Positions 41,587 through 50,700 of a stretch of DNA of 64,000 nucleotides are shown piece after piece. Source of the stretch: Balanoglossus misakiensis. Taxonomy: Eukaryota; Hemichordata. Below the pieces are notes generated by a model. The model was given only the letters and a program-made list of their open reading frames with translations, was not told where the DNA came from and did not search any database. A program made the position numbers and the translations under genes. The stretch is taken from NCBI GenBank assembly GCA_040954595.2, contig CM082577.2:6200001-6264000 (forward strand). Reading direction: 5' to 3'. How positions within the stretch are numbered: position 1 is the stretch's first letter; each line of letters begins with the position of its first letter.

Positions 41587-42953
41587 TTTGACGGGGAAAC
41601 AAAAATAAACGCACGCTTTCTGCTGATTATTGCAGGAGTAACGATATAGCTTGCACGGAAAATAATGCAAAAGTCTCGAAGAACGGGTTGCCGATATTGC
41701 AAGGACTTAGTTCATATTCGCCGGAACAGTATCTTCCTCAGTGTCGCCTCGTCATCTACGATCGTAAACAACATTTCCAGGCGTCGCTCTCTCTCAGCTG
41801 ACGATGATCCGAAGTGTACACACTCACTCACGGCTCGCGTTTCGCTCTCTCGTTCACTGGGCCACAAATCAAACAAGCGAGTTAAAAATTAACCCAAAAG
41901 TGATAGTTTCCTGTAATCGCTCGCTTCCAAGACTCTCCACAGTCCCCGGCGTCCGATAGCAGCGGTAAAATGTCGATTTTCAGTGAAAGTTGTTCAAATC
42001 GCACCTACATTCACTGGACTCAAATATACGTACTACGATAGGAAAGGGAGTGGGGTTGAATAAGGTCACGTGACCCAACTTTGAGGACATGATTGGCTGG
42101 CCGCGTTTAAAAAGATTGCCACCGACGCTTTCCAGTAAATGAGTAAAGATTTGCTTTCATTATCCGCTTAGGATGAGTTCCGGCCAGGAAAGGGATCGTG
42201 CTACTGTAAAACTATTTGTTATATAGAAATTGCAGTATTTCTAAGATAGACGACTATAAGTCATGGTGCACCCCAAGAACTTGCGCATATTTTTTCTCTA
42301 ATAAATCTAGGCCAAAATTAATTTTAAAAAGTTGTAATAAAATGATTATTGTTAGCAAAAAGTATGGGGCCTATATTATCAACTTACCCAAGAATGTTTG
42401 TTTTAAATTTAGAAAATTCCCCAAATCGTGTTTTCTTCTTTCACAAATATCCGTACATGAATGAACAGACCTGAAAAATTGACCGGACGCGTGAGCTGAG
42501 AACTCTCACAATGTTGATCACCAAACGTTTTTACAAGATTCAACACTTGGTGGCGCTCGAGTTCGATCCTGTTGGTCACCCCCCCCCCCCCCCCTCCCCG
42601 GTCGTCATTGCAAAATTGCACGAGCGAATTCTGGTTGTGGAAAGTCTTAATTTTGTGATGACGACCACGATGACGGTGACGATGACGATGACTATCTCCA
42701 GGGCCAATGTTGTTCGTGAAGTCAGAAATCATTATTTAGTTACAGAAAATATGAAAAATCAATCGTAGAAATTGGTCCCATCTTTTCCAAAGACGGTAGA
42801 TAAGCCCGTCCAAGAATCGTGGGCATTCATGTATAATTATATTGAAAAGAAAAATTTAATTCCAGTTAAAAAAAAAAACAGTGCAAAGAAACGCAATACA
42901 CCTTGCTGTCATTCCAGACAATCAAAACGCACATATTCCTATTAAAAAAATCT
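41587..42953. promoter_or_regulatory. Sidekick upstream region with a CLEAR/E-box palindrome
   Basis: Region upstream of the Sidekick start codon (minus). The 12-base perfect palindrome GGTCACGTGACC at 42064-42075 contains GTCACGTGAC, the CLEAR consensus bound by TFEB/MITF/USF-type bHLH factors, some 480 bases from the ATG. A GATGAC-type simple repeat lies at about 42657-42693. The open frame at 41665-41892 is antisense to the promoter and not credible. The transcription start is not determinable by eye. Confidence 0.4.
42944..42950 (-). terminator. RNA polymerase III oligo-T terminator of tRNA-Asp
   Basis: Seven T on the minus strand, three bases after the tRNA 3' end. Confidence 0.85.
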
Positions 42954-43025
42954 CTCCCCGACGGGGAATTGAACCCCGGTCTTCCGCGTGACAGGCGGAG
43001 ATACTCACCACTATACTATCGAGGA
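42954..43025 (-). tRNA. tRNA-Asp (anticodon GUC)
   Basis: On the minus strand a 72-nt cloverleaf. The acceptor stem TCCTCGA pairs with TCGGGGA, with discriminator G73. The D arm (A box) region is AGTATAGTGGTGAGTA, the anticodon stem TCCGC/GCGGA encloses the loop CTGTCAC, and the T arm is CGGGG/CCCCG around TTCAATT (B box GGTTCAATTCC). Compared with the common animal tRNA-Asp, the outermost anticodon-stem pair is T-A instead of C-G, a compensated change that argues for a working gene. No intron. CCA is not encoded, as usual for eukaryotes. An oligo-T terminator follows at once. Confidence 0.96.
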
Positions 43026-43121
43026 CAAGTTATATGTTACGTCTTATGCGAAACTTACAAGTTGTAAGCTTTGCATTTGAGCTCCGTATCATATGCTAAT
43101 ACCTACGGTTACTCGATGGAA

Positions 43122-43282
43122 AATACTGTAAAACACTTTATTTTCGCGAGTTAAATTTTTTGCGATATCGAGAGAGGCCACTTCAAAAACAATTTACGCG
43201 TCTTTTTATTTTCACGCTATTTTGGCTCTCGCGTATTTGGCGAAAATTAATTGCTCGCGAAAATAAAGTGTTTTACAGTAGT
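43122..43282. mobile_element. MITE with TA duplication and terminal repeat CTGTAAAACACTTTATTTTC
   Basis: Termini TACTGTAAAACACTTTA and its reverse complement TAAAGTGTTTTACAGTA enclose about 160 bases; the inverted repeat extends about 25 bases on each side, through TTTTCGCGAG. The flanking TA on each side fits a Tc1/mariner-type target duplication. It interrupts a degenerate outer copy of the 243-bp repeat: the flanks TCGATGGAAAA and GTTACGGACxTCATTTTAC are contiguous (GGAAAAAAGTTACGG) in the other units, giving a natural empty site. No coding capacity. Confidence 0.8.
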
Positions 43283-43299
43283 TACGGACCTCATTTTAC

Positions 43300-44290
43300 T
43301 CGATGGTCCGCTATATTTGCATTTGAGCTCCGCCCAATGATTGACGTCACATATCAAAAGCTTCCTATGCTAATACCTACGGCTACTCGATGGAAAAAAG
43401 TTACGGACTTCATTTTACCATAGGGTCTATTGATTTTACTTTTCATTTGAGCTCTGCCGACTGATTAACATCACAATCATATCAAAAGCTTCTTGGCTCA
43501 AATGCCAGCGACACGCGAGGACAAAATAAAGATAAAACAACTTTTTTTCGTCCTGCGACAAACTCGATGGTCCGCTATATTTGCATTTGAGCTCCGCCCA
43601 ATGATTGACGTCACATATCAAAAGCTTCCTATGCTAATACCTACGGCTACTCGATGGAAAAAAGTTACGGACTTCATTTTACTTTGCATTTGAGCTCTGC
43701 CCACTGATTGACATCACAATCATATCAAAAGCTTCTTGGCTCAAATGCCAGCGACACGCGAGGACAAAATAAAGATAAAACAACTTTTTTTCGTCCTGCG
43801 ACAAACTCGATGGTCCGCTATATTTGCATTTGAGCTCCGCCCAATGATTGACGTCACATATCAAAAGCTTCCTACGCTAAAACCTACGGCTACTCGATGG
43901 AAAAAAGTTACGGACTTCATTTTACTTTGCATTTGAGCTCTGCCCACCGATTGACATCACAATCATATCAAAAGCTTCTTGGCTCAAATGCCAGCGACAC
44001 GCGAGGACAAAATAAAGATAAAACAACTTTTTTTCGTCCTGCGACAAACTCGATGGTCCGCTATATTTGCATTTGAGCTCCGCCCAATGATTGACGTCAC
44101 ATATCAAAAGCTTCCTATGCTAATACCTACGGCTACTCGATGGAAAAAAGTTACGGACTTCATTTTACTTTGCATTTGAGCTCTGCCCACCGATTGACAT
44201 CACAATCATATCAAAAGCTTCTTGGCTCAAATGCCAGCGACACGCGAGGACAAAATAAAGATAAAACAACTGTTTTCGTCCTGTGACAAA
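43300..44290 (+). repeat. Tandem array, 243-bp period, with a CRE in every unit
   Basis: Units repeat exactly every 243 bases (CRE TGACGTCA at 43606, 43849 and 44092; the first, at 43342, is 264 bases earlier because of about 21 extra bases). Each unit has two related halves. One has GAGCTCCGCCCAATGATTGACGTCA, which I give here only in part: GCATTTGAGCTC, CCAAT, then TGACGTCA. The other has GAGCTCTGCCCACxGATTGACATCAC, likewise GAGCTCTG then TGACATCA, followed by AAAAGCTTCTTGGCTCAAATGCC. So the unit arose by an older duplication and divergence. Neighbouring units differ at only a few bases, so amplification was recent or homogenised. The 61-72 residue open frames in it are by-products of the repeat. 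Confidence 0.88.
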
Positions 44291-44790
44291 TATTCCAGTG
44301 CATACCAGTGGGCGTGCAACAAACCACTTTAGGAATTGCAAAGCGGAACTGGTGAAGGACGTTTTCATACCAGTCAAATTAATTTGTCATTCGAAATAAA
44401 CACGGTACAAATTTATAAACAAATCAAAAAGTTCTTATGGCATATTCCACCGCCCCCTCAAGCTAAACTAGAAAGACTCGGAATCTAAAAAGACCAAGGG
44501 AACGAGTTTTCCCTGTGAGGGCGCAACATTTAGGCCTGAGGTCATCTGTGGTCACGAGAACGAACGCGGAAGCATCCCGTTTGTGTACAAGCGGACGTGT
44601 CGCTGCTTTTGAAAGTGTCCTTTCCGTGTTTCGTTCTGTGTGGTATCGTTTTTTGCATCCGCCGACTACATCTCAGTGTTGGCGACAGATGCGGCCAGTC
44701 CGTACCAGTAGGCCGATCGCCAGTGGTTTGTGACTAGAGTGACCGAACTTCGGATCCGGGTGCAGTGAGGGCAAACTCTTATGCTTGAAG

Positions 44791-47700
44791 ATGCCGTCGT
44801 GGTTCAAGTCATCAGGTATGGCAAATAAATAATTGTACACGTACTTTCCCCGACATATTTTCTGTGCGGTCAGTACCGTCTGCACTGTCAGTGCTATCGC
44901 TTGGGCCGCATATGGTGGTCGTATCACTGGTCAGTATGATCATGGTCTGATGGCCACTACAGGGCAGAGACTGACCACTGGTTTCTGGGACATACAATGC
45001 CTTGTGAATATTTGCACACATTTACCCCTTCAGTCGCTGAGATGATATTAGACATAATAGCAGAATTGCAAAGTATTATTTTTACAGTACCATATTTCAT
45101 TTTGCAGAATATGTTTCATTTCATATCAGGTTGCAGGGAGGGGGGGGGGCTTATTTACCAAGATAATTACCTATAAGAAAACCAGTATTTCTATTTCTTA
45201 TAATATAAGTTCTTCAGTGATACAAACCATCAACAGAAACAGTTCTTTTTCACTCATACGACGGATTGGTAAAATTGCTCAAAAAAATATGGCCAGTGTA
45301 TGTAGGGTACTCCCCAGAGAGGAGCTTTAGCTGATAATTTTGTGAAATGACATGAATAATATTTCTCATAATAATTATATTGATATGTTAATTAGCAGGT
45401 ACGTTGTCAAAAATACCTAAGCAGAACAATGGTGTTCTACTTGCCAGCATAACTGTGATCTATGCCTGTACACTAATTCTTGTTGAGAAATGAATTCAAG
45501 CCTAGACTTGTATTCAATTTCTAATAATAAAGACATGTACACGTATGGGCACTGCTGTGTTAATTATAAGCTAGATATGGGCTATTTTTATGGCGGAAGG
45601 GGAGGGGAAAATATACTGGTATGGAGAAGGAAAATACTGAAAAAATAGCCACGTGTTACAGCTAATGGAATTTTAAAGAAAAAAAAATAGAATACATGTA
45701 ATGTGTTTGTATTGTATCGTTACAATTTCAATGTGGGTGCCCTACACAAATTCGCTTTTGTACGTTTGAATGTTTAGCACATGCATGCACTGTATTTTAT
45801 TGTCGATAAACCAATAATATTTTGCACATAACCGCTGACCCCCCAGGGCAGACTGATAACGCATCGGTGGAATATGACCGGGTGCCACTGACCAGTCAGG
45901 TAGACGGGGACAGTGAGGATGAAGAAGCCTTCAACGGTTCAACATCTGGGATAACCATCCACCTGGGCAAACACCACGAGATCGGCAGAAAGGGACAAGA
46001 CGGCCACACCTACACAACCAAGGTGGTCTCCCACAGACTGTCCTGGAAGCAAAAAATCTGCTTCTTGGCGGTCATCGGAATCTGTGTCGGACTCGTCGTG
46101 GTCTTCTACTTTGGGCTGCCGTGTCCGGAGGGTCAAAGGTCATGGACGGCAGACTTTCCCAACTCTAGTAAGTCTCAATCAGATAGAGTTCTGAAAGTGC
46201 ACAGACTTCAGACCTTGGATGGGTTACTATTTTACCGTGCTAGTTTTTAACACTTTTTAATTTCTTGTTTCCAACTGACCTTTTGACACCAACAGTAAGT
46301 CTTATTTTTATGTTGAACTTTGTTGCCTTGTCAACAAGGAAATGGCCAGCGTGTTTAATGCACACATGCTTGTCAAAAAAAGAATTCAAATAAGTGGAAC
46401 CACGAAAGAAAGTTCGCAAAACCCACCACTGAAGTATGATATGCGTGCTGAAGTGTTTGCTAATGCCAGTGTTTATTGATGTCGCCGTGAGATATACAAC
46501 CATGCCACGCAGAGCTAGTCTGCACTCAGTGTTTTTCCAATATCAGAAATGAACATGAGGAGAATAGAATCAATCAGAATCACATGTGTCCTTGAGATGT
46601 GGGGATTCCTCTGTGCACCTGTAGTAATGTCACCATTTGTTCATTTCTTTGTTCATTTCACGTGTGTTCCACATAGGAGTTAATGTCCGACAGACTGGTC
46701 AAAGGGTCATACAATTTGTGAACCTACGGTATTGAGTGGCTGTGAAATACCAGAATATGAGGGATATATACATGACTATTTGGCCTGAACAGTTGGCATG
46801 TCATCTGTATTGTAATATAAGCTGCATTGAAAGCAAGGAGATCTTCTGCTGTGGTATATCATCTACTCATGTGTGTGCAAAATATTTTGCTCACCCGGCT
46901 GACAAATTCTGTGTTTGATTTGTCACACGGAGAAGTCTGACGTCCACTTGTGCTAATCGACTTGTGGTGTCCATTTCAGTTTGTTGAACTGAGAAGCTAA
47001 TTTAGCCTGAATTCAGAAATACATTATTCAGAGACAGTAGCTGTAAATTTTTGGCTTGGAAGGATATCAGGCCACATCTGCCTATAAATAGAGGTTTCTG
47101 CATCACCAAGCATCTTTTTGATCTTTTGCCAAGTCTTGCTCAAGCATGTTGTAACCACGGTGATCTAGGTCTGACTGTGATATTATTATAGGCACCATTT
47201 CAAAATGAAAATTAAATTGGAAATATTAAACTGATGACTCATTTTTTCGGCAAGAGTATGTCATCCTTTCAGAGAAGACAAGATGAAATTTTACAGAAAT
47301 TGGTTTAACAAATCTCTGAAAGTGTGGTATTTCTGCTGAAATGCTTTATTGTGATATAAACCTTTACAGGGCTAAGGATGTCACAGTGCCGTTCTATGAA
47401 TATGAATGTAGACTAGCCATGTTGTTGAAATGTAGAACTTTCTTGAACCAGTGAGGAATTTTGTCCTCGATCCACAGTTCTTCATATTGGCCTCCGGGTG
47501 AAAACACTTTTATTAATACGCACATCTAGAATAGAATGACATAGTAAGATGTGGAGATGGAGATATGCAATTTCAGGTATTTGTTACAAGGACCTATGTG
47601 ATTTGTAATAAGAGAAGTTATCTGCAAATGTTAAAATCGCGCGTGTGTCAGATAGTCAATAAATTTACATCACTGATATTTTCAATTTTTTTTTTCTGTC

Positions 47701-50700
47701 ACAGTTACAGAGAGTGCAGTCAGGCTGTACGATGTCAATGACGATGGTGTTGTTGACATGATTTTCGGAGCTGATCGAGAAGGTAGTCGCTTGTCTGATG
47801 AAGCAATGGAAAAACTATGCAAGGGCCTTGGTAAGTTGTGTTAAAACTTGTACATAGGTTATATGTTATTTGATCGTCCATCATTTTTGGTAATGATGGC
47901 AGATGCGTTTCTTCAGCAATGGAAATGGAGTGGGCTATTGCTGATCACCTTGGCAGTGACATTGAACTTTTTTTTCTGAACTCCATTTCCAGATTTGAAA
48001 CCTCCATGTGGTGGCAGAGTCATGGTACTAGACGGCAAGACTGGAAACGTCATCCACAGCATTACTGTGTCGCACGAAATATTCGAGTTGAATTGTGGAA
48101 ATGTGGATTTGAACGGCGATGGCACCATGGACTGCTTAGCCAGCGGTCGAAGTGCAGGATTGTATGCTGTTGACGTCAAGAAGGGTATGTATGTGGACTC
48201 TAGTCAACAGAGTACACTTTAACCTGTCTACACCGAACCCTGTCTAATCTGGAAATCTGTCTATACCGAACAACTTGGGGGAAAAAACCCGATACTTGCA
48301 AGCTGTCGCCCACTTCACCTTCTATACCACGTACCTTTCAGCTCTGGTTTCAAAACCACAGGTGTAATAAATATCTGTAGTTGGACTGATTGCTTTTGAA
48401 CTAAAACAACCCCATGATTTCAAGTTCTACGTATTGTTTATCGGTAATATTTGAGCATGTCCACTTTTTTGGGAGAATATTTTGTATTCCGTCAGGTTAA
48501 TATGCCATCTGAGACGATGCCACCTTTATTCTCCCAAGACATCTGAGTAGTCCCATTTTTTGTCTCTCCAAATCACACACCCAGAGGAAGATCCTGTGTG
48601 TAGGATCAAAACGTTGGATGTTTTGATTAATCAAATGTTGTATGAAACCTGATGCTTGCTACTGTGGTTGAACTCACCTATCATCTTACAAGTTACAGTC
48701 ACTGTAGTTAGAATTATTCAGTGTCACTTGTATAGCCAATTCCAATTCGTTCATTGACCCATATGCTCATTTGTTTTTCGTATTTATCCATATTTATATT
48801 ACCACATTTGACCATTTTATCATTGATTGATTGATTCACTAATTCATTCAACCACAATCCAAGAAACCAATTTCACTTATTGACGGACATATTCATAAAT
48901 TATCCGATGATTCAATTCATTGGCCTGTACATTTATCTACCCATTTGATCTGTTCTATTGGCCATTTGATTTGTGTGAGGTAATTTACACAGACCAATAC
49001 TTACTCTTGATTTTTTTTTCTTATTGACTGATCAACACAAATGACTTAATTTCCATTTGTTGACAGGTAGCATTCTTTGGCAGATTGACAACAGCGACAC
49101 GAATACTTATCTCAATATCTACCAACCGCAACAAGTGCCGGATTTGGATATGGATGATATCCCAGATTTCGTCATTACACATGGTGGTGATGTCAGATTT
49201 AGTTCAAAGGTAACGCGATGCTGACTTTTCATACAAAGTCTGTGATTCAGTGAGATTGCCTGCATGGTTATCATATATCTTTGTACCGATTGATATGTCT
49301 TTATGACAAAAGAACTTGTTCTTGTCGATAAGTACATAATTTAAAGTATAATGTAATCACAGAGGTTTGCACCACATTATAAGTGGCTTATTATGAATAT
49401 TTTATTACAGTTTACCTCTCATTACGAATAATAAAGTTAATTGTGTTCAAAATGAAATCATGAAAACGACTAGAAACAACCCCTACAAAAATATTCTATA
49501 GACATCTATAGAATTCTATATTGAATTTCTATAGAAGTTTACAGAACTTCTATGGACTCATTTTCTATTGAATTCTCTAGAAGCATCAAAATATTTAGAG
49601 TGCTATTAAACTTTATAGAACATTTTTGTAAGGGGTAAATAACCATAAGGCCACATTCATAGGAAAAGCAATTACAGCTGTCGCTTTTTTTTTCCTGACA
49701 GGAACGCAACCGTCCCCCAGGTCGCATCATGCTGATATCAGGTGCCACTGGCACGACACTGGGCGAACACCTGCCAATGCCCGACGGACGGGAGACGTAC
49801 AGCTCACCTGTGTTGTACAGACGACACAATGGTGCCCTCTATGTCCTGTTTGGGAGTGGCGGTGAAACCATTAAAGGTAATAGTACATGTACTTAGAGTT
49901 CTGTCAGTGATTAGACTCTCTCACAGCCCACGATTCGCTACAAGGCTCTTCACTGACGCGCCCTCAAGCGTTTGGCAAGGGAGAAGCACCGTTTGGTGTT
50001 GTGTAGCCAACCTCTCGCCGGGCACACATGCAATCAGTCCATAAGCCTGCATAGACGACGAGAGGAGCTGTGAGAGAGTCTAGTCAGTGATGTGTAAAAC
50101 ATTTCATGCCGAGATTTAACCTTTTGAACCCTACTTGGATGGAAACATCCCTATGATGTCATAGGTCACCTGGGGGGTCAGGGAATCATGTCACAGGTTG
50201 TTTGGTTACCTTATAACACATTATGATGCACTAAATGACGGTTTTAATGTCACCCCGCCTTTTTCTCCACACAGGATCTTTCTGGGCCATCTCTCTCTTA
50301 GACTTGTACATCCACACAAAAGCTAAACCGCCAGGTGACTCAGCAGGGGCACCTATTCCAGGCTCTTACTCTGAGCCCTGGGGAGAGCAATATCCCAAGA
50401 ATGAGAAAGGCTTCATTGAGATTTTCAGGTGAGCATAATTACCGTTAGTGTGTTTGGGTGGTCTGAAAAAGAGGTTTTGTTTTCATAGGATGTACATGTT
50501 AAGAGTTTCTTGGTGGACGAATGGAGTGTACGAGTGGAAATATGAGGCTTGACTAGATCAATCATGTATGCAGGAGTCTGGTTATGAATATTTTTTGAAC
50601 GTTTTGTTGATTTCTCAAAGGAGTGAAACTGAAATGGGAGTGATGGTACCCGTGGTGGTGGCTGATATGAATAATGACGACGTGGACGATATCATCATGT

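Noticed and set aside
41665-41892. 75-residue Arg/Ser-rich open frame on the plus strand upstream of Sidekick
   Set aside because: Antisense to the Sidekick promoter region; composition reflects local sequence, no splice support.
43300-44290. CRISPR-like regular repeats
   Set aside because: The unit is a continuous 243-bp tandem repeat without spacer structure, in an intron-rich animal genome.
43436-44377. Several near-identical 61-72 residue open frames on both strands
   Set aside because: They are by-products of the 243-bp tandem repeat, with no start context or family resemblance.
44781-44820. ATG at 44781 as the FAM234 start
   Set aside because: Its frame does not join the exon 2 frame, whereas the ATG at 44791 does.
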